Assembly (NCBI GenBank): GCA_963791885.1
Contig: CAWBUL010000004.1
Location: 1,426,001 to 1,490,000 of the forward strand
DNA length: 64,000 bases
Direction: 5' to 3'
From: CAVSUZ01 sp963791885
Lineage (GTDB): Bacteria; Pseudomonadota; Alphaproteobacteria; Acetobacterales; Acetobacteraceae
This document shows, piece after piece, positions 15,601 to 24,708 of the stretch. Below the pieces are notes generated by a model that did not search any database, had not been told where the DNA came from, and saw nothing but the letters and a program-made list of their open reading frames with translations. The translations under genes and the position numbers were made by a program. Positions within the stretch are counted from its first letter, which is position 1. Every line of letters starts with the position of its first letter.

Positions 15601-17001
15601 ATGCCCGTTCGTCACGTTGTCGTCCTGATGCTTGAGAACCGCTCGTTCGATTGCATGCTGGGACTGCTGTATCCGAGCGGCCCGGGGTTCGATGGGCTGA
15701 CGGGGGCGGAGGAGAACGTCTGGCACCAGGCTGGGGGCGGGACGGAGGCGATCCAGGTGTGGCGCGATCCGACGCTGAGTCCGACGGCGCTGACGGTGCC
15801 CGATCCGGATCCGGGCGAGCTGTTCACCGACATCCACATGCAGATCCATGGGCTGGCGGGGAATGGCGGGCCGACGATGGGCGGGTTCGTGGACAACTAC
15901 ATGCGGCAGCCTCCGACATCGCCGGCGCCGGATCCGTATGCGGTGATGCACTATTTTTCGCCGGAGCAGGTGCCGGTGATCAGCCAGTTGGGGCGGGCGT
16001 ATGCGGTGTCGGACCGGTGGTTCGCGTCAGCGCCGTGTCAGACCTGGCCGAACCGGTTCTTTGCGCATTGTGCGACAGCGGGCGGTTACGTGAATAACGA
16101 CCCGACGCATTTTCCGTACACGATGGAGACGGTGTTCAACCGGTTATCCGGGGTGAACGCGAGCTGGCGGATTTATTTCCACGACATTCCGCAGGCCGCG
16201 ACACTGAGCCGGCTGTGGGGCGATCTGCTGTCCAACTTCCGGTGGTTCCAGGATTTCGCGGGCGATGCGGCGAAGGGGGATTTGCCGGCGTATACGTTCA
16301 TCGAGCCTCGGTATTTCGCAGATACGGTGTCGGGTGCGGTTCCGAACGATGAGCATCCGCCGCACAACGTGGCGGATGGCGAGGCTCTGATTGCGGCGGT
16401 GTATAACGCGTTGCGCAGCGGGCCGGCATGGACCGAAACGCTGTTCATTATCACGTATGACGAGCATGGCGGGTGCTACGATCACGTGGTGCCTCCGCCG
16501 GCGACGCCACCGGGTGGTCCGTATTCGGACGGGTTTCAGTTCGCCTATTACGGGGTGCGCGTGCCGGCGGTGATTGTGTCGCCGTATGTGGCACCGGGCA
16601 GCGTCATTCGGGCGTCGGGGCTGACGCCGTTTGATCACACGTCGATCAGTGCGACGCTGCGCGGGCTGTTTGGGTTCCAGCCGCTGACTGCGCGCGATGC
16701 GGCCGCGCCTAGCTTGCTGTCGGCGCTATGGGCGGAGCCGGAGAATCTGGGCCCGGTGTCAATTACTGCGCCGGCCGTGACGCCGGCTCCGCAGCAGGTG
16801 GCTCGTGCGGCGGCTGTTCCGCCGAATGATTTGCAGCGGAGTTTGAGTACGGCGGCGATGCATCTGCCGACGGCTGGTGCGGATGTCGGCGCGCATATCC
16901 AGCGGCTGCTGTCGGTGCCGGATGCGCAGGCGAGTCATGCCACGGTTGGTGCCGCAGCATCGGATGTCCAGGCGCATATGCACGCATTTCTAGGGCGGTA
17001 G
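15601..17001 (+). CDS. Phosphoesterase family protein (phospholipase C / acid phosphatase type)
   Basis: 466 residues from the ATG at 15601, preceded by TAGGAGATAGC. The N-terminus 'VVLMLENRSFDCMLGLL' is the metal-binding signature of the phosphoesterase family (AcpA/bacterial PLC). Supporting motifs are 'NRFFAHCATAGG' and 'TYDEHGGCYDHV' near residue 290. The family hydrolyses phosphomonoesters or phospholipids. No signal peptide is evident, which is odd for a family that is often exported. The C-terminal 90 residues are Ala/Pro-rich and look like a linker or surface tail. It diverges from the MFS gene. Confidence 0.8.
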   Translation: MPVRHVVVLMLENRSFDCMLGLLYPSGPGFDGLTGAEENVWHQAGGGTEAIQVWRDPTLSPTALTVPDPDPGELFTDIHMQIHGLAGNGGPTMGGFVDNYMRQPPTSPAPDPYAVMHYFSPEQVPVISQLGRAYAVSDRWFASAPCQTWPNRFFAHCATAGGYVNNDPTHFPYTMETVFNRLSGVNASWRIYFHDIPQAATLSRLWGDLLSNFRWFQDFAGDAAKGDLPAYTFIEPRYFADTVSGAVPNDEHPPHNVADGEALIAAVYNALRSGPAWTETLFIITYDEHGGCYDHVVPPPATPPGGPYSDGFQFAYYGVRVPAVIVSPYVAPGSVIRASGLTPFDHTSISATLRGLFGFQPLTARDAAAPSLLSALWAEPENLGPVSITAPAVTPAPQQVARAAAVPPNDLQRSLSTAAMHLPTAGADVGAHIQRLLSVPDAQASHATVGAAASDVQAHMHAFLGR

Positions 17002-17018
17002 ACTCTTGATTTGAGACG

Positions 17019-17039
17019 GCGATCCACTTTGGCGATCGC
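17019..17039. terminator. Hairpin between convergent genes
   Basis: GCGATC-9 nt-GATCGC sits between the convergent stops of the phosphoesterase (17001) and esterase (17045). No T-run is present, so termination is inferred from position. An 18-base lead-in, TGATTTGAGACGGCGATC, recurs almost exactly at the convergent site near 28583. Confidence 0.4.
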
Positions 17040-17044
17040 GGTCT

Positions 17045-18361
17045 TCAGTGGGCTTTGTAGCCCTGCCACAGCCACTCCAGCGCATAGGGCAGGGTTTGCG
17101 CGACGGTCGGGCGGTCCACATGGCCGGCGTTGCGCGCGAAGACGAACTGGTAGTGGTAGCCCTTGGCGGCGAGCACGCGCGCCACGCTCTCATTGGCCAG
17201 AACCCAGTCGTGCATGCCGTCGGGCATGATTGCCGCCGGGTAAAACAGGTCATGGTCGCCGGTATCGTACCAGAAGCGGATGGGTTTCGTCGGGCTGTTG
17301 GGAATGAGCGGCGCGCCGGGCTGTGCATCGGTCGGGGTCACGGCGTTGACGGTGACGCTGAGGTTCGGAACGGCGGGGCCCGGCCAGGGGTCGTGATATT
17401 CCCATGCGCCGCCGGGGAGCGCCGTATCGTGCGGCCATTGCTGGTTCACCATGGTCGGTGAGTAAGCAAGAACGCGGTGATACAGTTCCGGATGGAACCA
17501 GGCCATGGTGAAGGCCGCCGCGCCGCTGGAACTTATGCCCATCGTCGCGCGGCCGTCCGGGTCCTTGGTCAGTTTGACGTTGGCGTTCTTTTCCACGAGC
17601 GGCAGGACCTCGGTTTCCACCCATTCGGCGTAGGCGCCGGAGACGGTGTCGTACTCGCGGCCCCGTTCGCTGCCGGGGGCGTCCTGCCCGCCGGCGGCGA
17701 TACCGATGGCGATCATTCGCGGCAGGCGATGCTGCTGGATCAGGTTGTCAAGCACGGTGAACAGGTCGCGGCCGGGATAGGAACCGGCGGCGCTGCCGTC
17801 ACCGAAAACGATGAAGGGAGCGTCAGTGCCGGGGACATATTGCGCGGGGACATAGACGTCGATCGTGCGTTTCCAGGCGCCGGGATGGCTTGTGGTGACG
17901 ATCAGGTTCGATGGATCGCCCGGGGCGGTGTGCGAGGCGTAGATCGATCCGTTGCGGCAGCCCGGCGGATCGTCGCGGATCATCCCGGGTTTGTAGATCA
18001 CGCTGTCGTCCGACGACATGGTGAAGGAATGGATCGAACCGTGCGGGATGTTGGGCTGCGCGACGGTCTCGGGTGCTGGCTTGTGGGTCGGGCCGATGAT
18101 GAAGTTGCCCTCGGCCGCGGCGGGGGGAAGCGTACCGTCCGGCAGTTCCGTGGCGTGGGGATAGAGCGGATTGGTGGGATCGCGGGTCGGCGGGGCGGTT
18201 TTTAGATCCATGCCGGACGTGTCGATAAAGAATGGCGCGGCACGATCGGTGGTGTTGGCGCCTGGCGGTACGGTGGCATTGCCGCCGACGCAGGCAGTTT
18301 GTGCGAAAGCGGAGGGTGACGCAAGCAGCGTCATGGCGATTATCGCTGATGCAGGCTTCAT
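17045..18361 (-). CDS. Secreted esterase, enterochelin-esterase-like fold
   Basis: 438 residues from the ATG at 18361, with a clear signal peptide (MKPASAIIAMTLLASPSAFA). The C-terminal half is an alpha/beta hydrolase of the putative-esterase (Fes/D-type) family. The nucleophile elbow is in 'MGISSSGAAAF'; 'DTGDHDLFY' supplies a likely acid and 'NAGHVDR' a likely histidine. The N-terminal 120 residues are a separate extracellular region. The protein is probably periplasmic or secreted. Substrate unknown; no siderophore genes are nearby. A start further upstream would place the signal peptide internally. Confidence 0.75.
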   Translation of the reverse strand: MKPASAIIAMTLLASPSAFAQTACVGGNATVPPGANTTDRAAPFFIDTSGMDLKTAPPTRDPTNPLYPHATELPDGTLPPAAAEGNFIIGPTHKPAPETVAQPNIPHGSIHSFTMSSDDSVIYKPGMIRDDPPGCRNGSIYASHTAPGDPSNLIVTTSHPGAWKRTIDVYVPAQYVPGTDAPFIVFGDGSAAGSYPGRDLFTVLDNLIQQHRLPRMIAIGIAAGGQDAPGSERGREYDTVSGAYAEWVETEVLPLVEKNANVKLTKDPDGRATMGISSSGAAAFTMAWFHPELYHRVLAYSPTMVNQQWPHDTALPGGAWEYHDPWPGPAVPNLSVTVNAVTPTDAQPGAPLIPNSPTKPIRFWYDTGDHDLFYPAAIMPDGMHDWVLANESVARVLAAKGYHYQFVFARNAGHVDRPTVAQTLPYALEWLWQGYKAH

Positions 18362-18476
18362 CGTGGGACGCTCCCTTGCCGCGGGTTGCGTCCCGCTTCG
18401 CGGACGATAGGCGCGCTGCGCTGCGTGCGTCAAAGCGGGCCGGCAGGTGCGGTGGGTAGCGAAGAAGTTATTTAAC

Positions 18477-18510
18477 ACGGAGTTCACAGAGGACACACGG
18501 AGGCCGCGGA
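18477..18510 (+). repeat. CACGGAG-type repeat
   Basis: The string AACACGGAGTTCACAGAG followed by ACACACGGAGG is the third occurrence of the repeat type at 7947 and 11591. It lies upstream of the esterase start and the cupin gene, in a 239-bp gap with nothing else recognised. Confidence 0.45.
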
Positions 18511-18600
18511 GAGCGATCGCGCGTGCGCATAATCCTGATTGCACCCGTCCTTTCACGCAAGCTGGTATAAGTCAGGCGTCAATGGAAGGAGACGTTTGCG

Positions 18601-19113
18601 ATGAATAATCTTGCACTCCGCCGTGAGATTTTGCTGGCGCCGCTTGCTGCCTCATTTGGTCTTGCGATTGCGGAGCAGGCGTCGGCGAGTCCGTTGAATC
18701 CTGCGGAGACGATCATTCGTCTGCCTGCGCAGCTGCAATGGCGATCAAATACTGCGTTCTCGGAGCCGAGCGTGGATAACTGTCTGCTCAGCGGCGATCC
18801 GAACCATGCCGGCCTATATTATACGCTCGTGCGCTGGTGGCCGGGGTTCATGAGCGCCCCGCATCACTATTCGACGGACCGGTTGTGCGTTGTCGTCTCG
18901 GGGACATGGTGGTGCAACAGCGGCGCGGATTTCGATCCGGCCGCGTGCGTTCCCGCGGTCGCCGGAAGCTTCGTCCATCGGGTGGCGGGGACGCCGCATT
19001 ATGACGGGGTGATCCGTGGCGCAAAGGAGCCGGCCGTTATCGCCATCTGCGGTGTCGGGCCAGTCAATTTTGTCCTGATCGACGCGTCGCGACCATCCGT
19101 GCGGCGAGTTTGA
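18601..19113 (+). CDS. Exported cupin-domain protein
   Basis: 170 residues. GGAAGGAG lies about 9 bp before the ATG. A signal-peptide-like N-terminus (RREILLAPLAASFGLAIAEQASA) is followed by a single cupin barrel: 'SAPHHYSTDRLCVVVSGTWW' and 'FVHRVAGTPHYDGV'. His residues in the first motif (HH) and the second (H...H) could bind a metal. Small exported cupins of this type are often annotated without function. Its 3' end abuts a truncated acetyltransferase gene on the other strand. Confidence 0.75.
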   Translation: MNNLALRREILLAPLAASFGLAIAEQASASPLNPAETIIRLPAQLQWRSNTAFSEPSVDNCLLSGDPNHAGLYYTLVRWWPGFMSAPHHYSTDRLCVVVSGTWWCNSGADFDPAACVPAVAGSFVHRVAGTPHYDGVIRGAKEPAVIAICGVGPVNFVLIDASRPSVRRV

Positions 19114-19340
19114 GCCGAGTGGAGCAAGCCGTCGGGGCGGGTGATCGAAAACGAGAGGTGGAGCGTGAGAAGGCCGAGCGCCTGGCCCTCGCGGCGGAAC
19201 AGGAAGACGGGGTCGTTGCCGGTGGCCGCGAGCCATTCGAGTCGGTGGGCTGCGTCATCGATGCCGATCGGATAGCCGAGCTCCGCCAGAAGCGCGCTTA
19301 CCTCGGCTGCGTCACCGGTTGTCGCGGCGGCGATGGTCAC
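19114..19340 (-). pseudogene. Truncated GNAT acetyltransferase, N-terminal remnant
   Basis: From ATG 19340 the minus strand encodes about 75 residues typical of a GNAT N-terminus ('TTGDAAEVSALLAELGYP', 'FLFRREGQALGLLTLHLSF'). It then runs into the antisense of the cupin gene, where similarity stops. The acetyl-CoA-binding motif (R/Q-x-x-G-x-G/A) is missing, so this is a 5' remnant cut at about 19113. The rest of the gap to 19542 holds nothing recognised. Confidence 0.6.
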
Positions 19341-19542
19341 GCTGTCACCATCGATATCCGTCAGCGATGCGGATTACGCCAATCACCGAACTATGCTGAT
19401 TGTCTGCTTCGGGTGAAACCGAATCCCTCCAAGCCATGCGCTGCCTCTCCTTCAGGCGTGATGGTCATTGCCACGGCCTCGGCATCAACTCGGCGGGACA
19501 CTTCAGCAAAGCTGAGGCGGGCGGAGGCGAAGGGATAAGTTC

Positions 19543-19962
19543 ATGCCGGTCAAGGTCAATGCGATTGATCATCTCGTGATCAACGTGTCCGACGTCGCAC
19601 GGTCGGCCGAATGGTACCGCACCATCCTGGGCATGGAGATCAAGAGGTTCGACCCCGGTCACGGCAGAGCACCGCGCATCGCGGTGGTTTTCGGTAATCA
19701 GAAAATCAATCTGCGGCCGAAGGATGCCGACACGGCCGAGTGGTTTACCGCTGACCATGTGACCGCCGGCAGCGACGATCTTTGCTTCCTGACCTCCTCC
19801 ACGCCCGAACAGGTGGTTGCGCATTTGAAGGCGAATGGCGTCGCGATCGAAGACGGCCCAGGCAAAAGGCCGGGTGCGCGGGGCACGCTGCGATCGGTCT
19901 ATTGCCGCGATCCCGACGGCAGCCTGATCGAGATTTCGTCCTATGAGGAAGGGGCTATCTGA
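19543..19962 (+). CDS. VOC-family (glyoxalase/bleomycin-resistance fold) protein
   Basis: 139 residues, a single VOC module pair. It starts 'AIDHLVINVSDVARSAEWY' with the first metal-ligand His. A second half follows, with 'DDLCFLTSS' and the C-terminal 'YCRDPDGSLIEIS', whose final Glu is the usual metal ligand. The family covers glyoxalases, dioxygenases and resistance proteins, and the reaction cannot be assigned. It stands alone on the plus strand. Confidence 0.85.
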   Translation: MPVKVNAIDHLVINVSDVARSAEWYRTILGMEIKRFDPGHGRAPRIAVVFGNQKINLRPKDADTAEWFTADHVTAGSDDLCFLTSSTPEQVVAHLKANGVAIEDGPGKRPGARGTLRSVYCRDPDGSLIEISSYEEGAI

Positions 19963-20033
19963 CGCGTTCCGGCTGCGGCTGGGCATCCCTGGGGCGTCAG
20001 ACGACGATCCCGGTCCGGGAGTGCCGGCGAGTA

Positions 20034-20504
20034 ATGTCGCGAGCACCCTTCGTGCAGCGGGATGCGCAGATCATTACGATCGCTGGCGCTTGTGCGGGCA
20101 GCCACTCTTCGGGCGGGAATTCGTCCATGTTGGCCGGACATTTGCCGCCGTTTATCGGCGAGTTTCCGACGTTCGCTCCATCTGATTTCGCGATCACGGA
20201 CCTAAGCGCGATCGCCTCCATCATATCCAGCTTCGAAATGGGACCCGACGCTTTCCTGTCCGATGCGCCGAGCGTGGCGCCAGAACCGGCGTCTCTGCTG
20301 TTGATTGGCTCTGGCCTGCTCGGTCTGTCCGTAATTGCGCTGCGCAAGACCGCCGATGAGAGGCCGGGAAGGCCGATGACATCGCGCGGCTTCGTGGATT
20401 CGGTGTATGCCGTCAGCGTGTTTTTGCTCGCGCTAACAAGAGGAAGCCAAGCGCTGAACCCAGCAGCAAAACAGATGCGGGTTCCGGCACGCGCAGGTCC
20501 ATGA
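20034..20504 (+). pseudogene. Degenerate PEP-CTERM protein
   Basis: A 156-codon reading frame with a PEP-CTERM sorting signal in its middle: 'APEPASLLLIGSGLLGLSVI' followed by ALRK. In intact members the protein ends within a few residues after the basic cluster. Here the frame runs on about 50 more residues and overlaps the 3' end of the neighbouring PEP-CTERM gene by 92 bp. No signal peptide is seen at its start. It therefore looks like a gene that has lost its beginning and its natural stop. A tail signal of this kind is normally read by an exosortase; none is in the window. Confidence 0.55.
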
Positions 20505-21282
20505 CCGCCGTGGCACCATTCACCCAATTGTACTGGGAGCTGGGGTCACTCGAATCGAGCATGGTTTGGATCGCCCCGGGCCCCATGGTCGGTATTGTCA
20601 GGAACTCCTCGAGCACTGTGTATGGCGAGACTGGTGTCACGAAGAAACCGCCTTCGCCTGAAGATGGCTCGAACAACTCTGTGAAATGCCCGATGCTGCG
20701 TATTCCGGTGGTCGGGTTTAATTGGAAACTCGAGGAGATCAGCGAGCCCATGGCAAGCGTGATATCGCCGGTCGTGCCGTTGGCGAAGCCAACGCCGGAA
20801 GCGGTCGCACTCAGCACACCGTCGTTATTCCCGGGATCCGCCATCAGCGACATGGTGAGGCTGTGATAGTCGTATATGTTCGGCGCGCCCACCTGCTCGA
20901 CCTCCGCTGTCATCTTCACGTACAGGCCATAGGAACCCGGCGCACCCTCCGGGCCGTTAAGTCCGGCCGGCACAAAACGGGCACCGCTACCGAGCGAGAA
21001 CTGTTGCACCTGCTCGTAGAAATCCACCTCAAAAATCCGCCCGGGATGAGCGACCGTTGGGGGGCCGGCGGGGCCGAGCGACCACAAATAGTGTCCCCCA
21101 TAGATCGTGTCGGCCGTGAACGCCGAGCCGGCGCCGGCCAACGGTGGTGACGCGCCGGCCGGGTCCCAGGTAAATGCCACGCCGGCGCTCGCCGTGGCCG
21201 GTAACGCGCTGATCGCCAGCGTGACGCCCAGGACCACGCAGCTCGCGAGATGCCTGTTTGGCTCAGCCTGATGCTTGCTCAT
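20413..21282 (-). CDS. PEP-CTERM sorting domain protein
   Basis: 289 residues from ATG 21282, with GAGGGGGAAG just upstream. It has a signal peptide with Ala-rich cleavage (SALPATASA), a beta-rich extracellular body with no known domain, and a C-terminal 'VPEPASVLLLGSALGFLLLA' plus a basic end (RAKTR). This is the PEP-CTERM exosortase signal, which directs export with envelope or exopolysaccharide-linked roles. It converges on the degenerate PEP-CTERM frame at 20034. The partner exosortase must lie elsewhere in the genome. Confidence 0.8.
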   Translation of the reverse strand: MSKHQAEPNRHLASCVVLGVTLAISALPATASAGVAFTWDPAGASPPLAGAGSAFTADTIYGGHYLWSLGPAGPPTVAHPGRIFEVDFYEQVQQFSLGSGARFVPAGLNGPEGAPGSYGLYVKMTAEVEQVGAPNIYDYHSLTMSLMADPGNNDGVLSATASGVGFANGTTGDITLAMGSLISSSFQLNPTTGIRSIGHFTELFEPSSGEGGFFVTPVSPYTVLEEFLTIPTMGPGAIQTMLDSSDPSSQYNWVNGATAVMDLRVPEPASVLLLGSALGFLLLARAKTR

Positions 21283-21494
21283 CACTTCCCCCTCGTTCGT
21301 GGGCCGTGTCTTGGTTCCGGTTGTGCGTCCGCAGGCGGCTAAATTTCACGCGGTTCACCGCTAAAGCTTGCTAAAACCGCCCGGATCAATCGCTTGCGAA
21401 AAAGCAAATGTCCGAGCACACTCTGCCGGCCCTCACGTAGCGGCAGGTTACAGCAGGTCATCGCGGGACGGCCGCCGCCAGCCCAGGAGGAGGC

Positions 21495-23543
21495 ATGGAC
21501 ACGCGCGTCGCCGGCGAAACGCTGGCGTTCGAAGGCTGGCACTTCGACAGGCGAACGCGTGTTTTGTCCCGCGAGAATGCGACTGAAGCTGGCAAGCCGA
21601 TCCCGGTCGGTTCGCGCGCCCTCGACATTCTCGCCTTGCTGCTCGAGCGCCCCGGCATGCTGGTTTCCAAGGACGCGATCATGGACGCGGTGTGGCCCGA
21701 CGTTGCGGTGGAGCCGAACAACTTGACAGTGCAGATCGCAGCCCTGCGCCGCGTTCTCGACGAAGGCCGTCCAGGGGGAAGCTGCATCCAGACAGCCCTC
21801 GGACGGGGTTATCAATTCGTTCTTCCTGTCACTCAGGCGACGGAAGCAGCTTCCACGTCGCCGCGTCTCTCGATCGTTGTGCTGCCGTTCGAGAACCTGG
21901 ACGGCAACGCGGATGATGATTACCTCTCGGACGCCGTCACGGAGGACCTGACAACCAACCTCTCGCGCTTGCCCGGAGCCCTGGTGATCGCTCGGACATC
22001 GGCTGCCGTTTACAGAGGCAAATCAGTCGATATCCGGCAGGTCGGTCAGGAACTCGGCGTGCGCTACGTGATTGAGGGCAGCACGCGAAGGATAGGACAC
22101 ACCTTGCGTGTCAGCGCCCAGTTGGTTTCTGCCGTAACGGGAATGCATCTCTGGGCCGATCGCTTCGATCAGGATGTCCGGGATCTCTCCACCGGTCAGG
22201 ATGAGATTGCAAATCGGCTTAGCGCCGAACTAGGTGCACAGGTCATCGAAATCGAGAGCGCCCGCAGCGTTCGGGAACGCCCAACTGACCCTGATGCGTT
22301 CGACTTCTTTCTCCGCGCCCGGTACGCATTCAAGACCCAATCCACGCAATCGATAGCTTTGTACGAACAGGCTTTACGATTGGATCCTTCATCAGCCAGG
22401 ATCATGATCCTGCTCGCTCGTGAGCTGATTAACCGATACGTCCATACCGATCACCCCGAGCGGGAGAACCCGGATCTGATAGACCGAGCGTCCGCCCTGA
22501 TTTCCGCTGCGGCGACGATTGAGCCGAATACGGAGCATGTGGTTTTTGCCCAGGGATTTCTGCTGCGGGCGCAGGCGCGGTTCGGAGAAGCGATCGCGTT
22601 GCTGCAACGACTTGTTGAGCGGGCACCGAACAACTGCAATGCGTTCCGGCAACTGGGCATTTCCAAGCTGGCAAGAGGTTTGCCCGCCGACGTGCTGCCC
22701 TTCCTTTATCGGTCCATTCGCCTAGACCCGCTATCGCCCAACCACCGGTTCAGTTGCCATTTTATTGGCCAGGCCTTGGCATTGCTCGGGCGCGATACAG
22801 AGTCCATTGAATGGCAGCAGCGGGCACTGGCAGCGACGGTGGAAGTCAGCCCAGCGTGGCGTGCGAGATGCCAACTGTTCATGGCCAGTGCCTATGGGAC
22901 CATTGGCCTAGCGACGGAGGCGCAACACGCTGTCTCGGAAGCGAATCGTCTCTGGCCATACGCGACCGTTCGCAGTTTTGCGCCAGGCCCCAAACCGATG
23001 CGAGATCCCACGCCCGCTTTCCTGGTGCAGATGGACCATGTTCAGGAGCGCCTGCAAATCGCCGGACTGCGCGACCACGTGGACGAGGTTGCGGAGTTCG
23101 GCGTGCCTGCCACGAATGCGTTGCATGAGGACCTTGTCGGATACACTCCGACTTCTGTTCCCGGTGCCCTGACGATCCGAACAAAGGAAGTGGTGGATCT
23201 CATCGAGCGGCAAGAGCCGCTTCTTATCGATGTCTGCCTGACAACCTGGGGGCGGTCCATACCGGGCGCGATCGGCCTGCGGGGTTCGGGCCATGCGACC
23301 GGCTTTACGGATGGCCTGCTCAAACGGCTTGAGCGAACAATTCACAATCTGGCCCGCGGCGATCAGTGGGCGCCTATCGTTGTTTTCTGTATGAATGCGG
23401 AGCGCTTCAGCGGCTATAATCTTGTGCTGCGTCTTGTGACGATGGGTTACAGGCAGGTCTATTGGTATCGAGGTGGGCTCGAGGCTTGGTTGGTGGACGG
23501 CTTGCCGGAGAGCAATCTGGTCGAAGATTGGCCGTTCCGATGA
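21495..23543 (+). CDS. Winged-helix regulator fused to TolB-like, TPR and rhodanese domains
   Basis: 682 residues. Residues 10-110 are an OmpR/CadC-type winged helix ('VGSRALDILALLLERPGMLV', 'GRGYQFV'). Residues 125-255 match the TolB-N/FlgO-like domain of adenylate-cyclase-associated regulators ('VVLPFENL', 'YVIEGSTRRIG'). Residues 270-500 are TPR-like helices. Residues 555-680 are a rhodanese domain with the catalytic-loop Cys in 'VVFCMNAERFSG' and the final 'GGLEAWLVDGLP'. No membrane helix is present, unlike CadC itself, so the protein is probably soluble. The rhodanese end suggests sensing of sulfur or redox state. Domains are confident; the combined role is inferred. Confidence 0.8.
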   Translation: MDTRVAGETLAFEGWHFDRRTRVLSRENATEAGKPIPVGSRALDILALLLERPGMLVSKDAIMDAVWPDVAVEPNNLTVQIAALRRVLDEGRPGGSCIQTALGRGYQFVLPVTQATEAASTSPRLSIVVLPFENLDGNADDDYLSDAVTEDLTTNLSRLPGALVIARTSAAVYRGKSVDIRQVGQELGVRYVIEGSTRRIGHTLRVSAQLVSAVTGMHLWADRFDQDVRDLSTGQDEIANRLSAELGAQVIEIESARSVRERPTDPDAFDFFLRARYAFKTQSTQSIALYEQALRLDPSSARIMILLARELINRYVHTDHPERENPDLIDRASALISAAATIEPNTEHVVFAQGFLLRAQARFGEAIALLQRLVERAPNNCNAFRQLGISKLARGLPADVLPFLYRSIRLDPLSPNHRFSCHFIGQALALLGRDTESIEWQQRALAATVEVSPAWRARCQLFMASAYGTIGLATEAQHAVSEANRLWPYATVRSFAPGPKPMRDPTPAFLVQMDHVQERLQIAGLRDHVDEVAEFGVPATNALHEDLVGYTPTSVPGALTIRTKEVVDLIERQEPLLIDVCLTTWGRSIPGAIGLRGSGHATGFTDGLLKRLERTIHNLARGDQWAPIVVFCMNAERFSGYNLVLRLVTMGYRQVYWYRGGLEAWLVDGLPESNLVEDWPFR

Positions 23544-23720
23544 CTTTAAGCTCAGAGCGCGATTGACGCTTCATTGGCTGTTCTGCCCTGAAGCGATCTT
23601 TCGATGTCGAAGACTTCTCGAGCTCGCTATTGGAATTTCGCGCCGCTGTGTGAAATCCTTCAGTGACCTGTCCTTCCGTGCTAAGCGAAACAAGCAGTGC
23701 ACATCAGGGAGGATGGCAAA

Positions 23721-24579
23721 ATGTCGGTTATCCAAGTGGGTCTGGTTGATACGACCGGCGCAATCGACCCTGAACTGATGCAATCCGTCGCGGCGGCTCT
23801 CAATATTCAAGTCACACGTGACGTGCCGCAGTTCTGGCCAGTTCAGGCGACCGTGCAGTATCTGTCCAGCGCGAAGAAGATTCCCGCCGGTGTGTGGCCG
23901 GTGAAGCTGGTGAAGTCATTGCCGCCAGGCGAAGGTGGCTTTCATCTCGACAAGCACAATCAGCCCTATGCCGAGGTGATTGCGACTCCGAACGACGACA
24001 GACTGGTCGATCGACGCGAGCCACGAGACGCTCGAGATGCTGGTGGATCCGGCCGGCAACCGGATGCATTCTTCGAATGCGATCGGGATTGCCGGGAAGA
24101 CGGTCGAGGACACGACGGGGCAGTTCAACTACCTGGTCGAAGCCTGCGATCCGTGTGAGGCGAACCGGTACGGGTACGAGATCCAGGGCGTGCTGGTCTC
24201 AGACTTCATCACGCCTCATTTCTATGACCCGATGGCAGTCTCGGGCACGCGCTACAGCTTCACCGGAGCGTTGACGAAGCCGCGCCAGATCCTGCCCGGC
24301 GGCTACATCTCATTCGTTAATCAGGAGAGCGACGAGTGGGAGCAGATTCTGTTCCTCGGTTCGACGCCGGAGCTGAAGACACTGGGCCCGGCGAGCGGTG
24401 TGAAGCGGAGCCTGCGCGAGTGGATCGATGGCGATATGGAGAAGAGACATGGTGAGGTGCTGAACCAATTCGTCCGTCACACCGAGCCGAAGCGGGCGCA
24501 TGAGCTGCGAGAGCGGCGGCGGCGGCTCGATGAAGTCGCGATGGTCCGGGCGAAGCATTACGAGCATTCCGGGCGCTGA
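23721..24579 (+). pseudogene. Frameshifted conserved hypothetical gene
   Basis: ATG 23721 opens a frame that reads cleanly to 'QPYAEVIATPNDD' and then turns to nonsense. The frame beginning 'WSIDASHETLEMLVDPAGNR' continues to the stop at 24579. Removing one base (the A at 24000) joins them into one protein of about 285 residues. The joined protein has no signal peptide and a conserved-looking 'SHETLEMLVDP'. I do not recognise the family. Either the gene is broken or the assembly has an extra base. Confidence 0.65.
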
Positions 24580-24708
24580 GTGAGCACGGGGGCCATGCCG
24601 ACGGCGCGGCCCCTCAGCTTCCGCGGCGAGGCGTCCCCACGACTACGCAACCTTTCATTCTCGTGGCAGGGTCGGCATTAGCCTCCAACTCCTGGGGGTG
24701 GAGGAAAC

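Noticed and set aside
17045..18361. Siderophore (enterochelin) esterase
   Set aside because: The fold matches, but there is a signal peptide, no siderophore gene nearby and no Fur-like site at its start.
23980..24579. Separate small gene starting at ATG 23980
   Set aside because: Its first residues are out of phase with the neighbour, and the two frames merge into one protein after removal of one base, so a frameshifted single gene is simpler.
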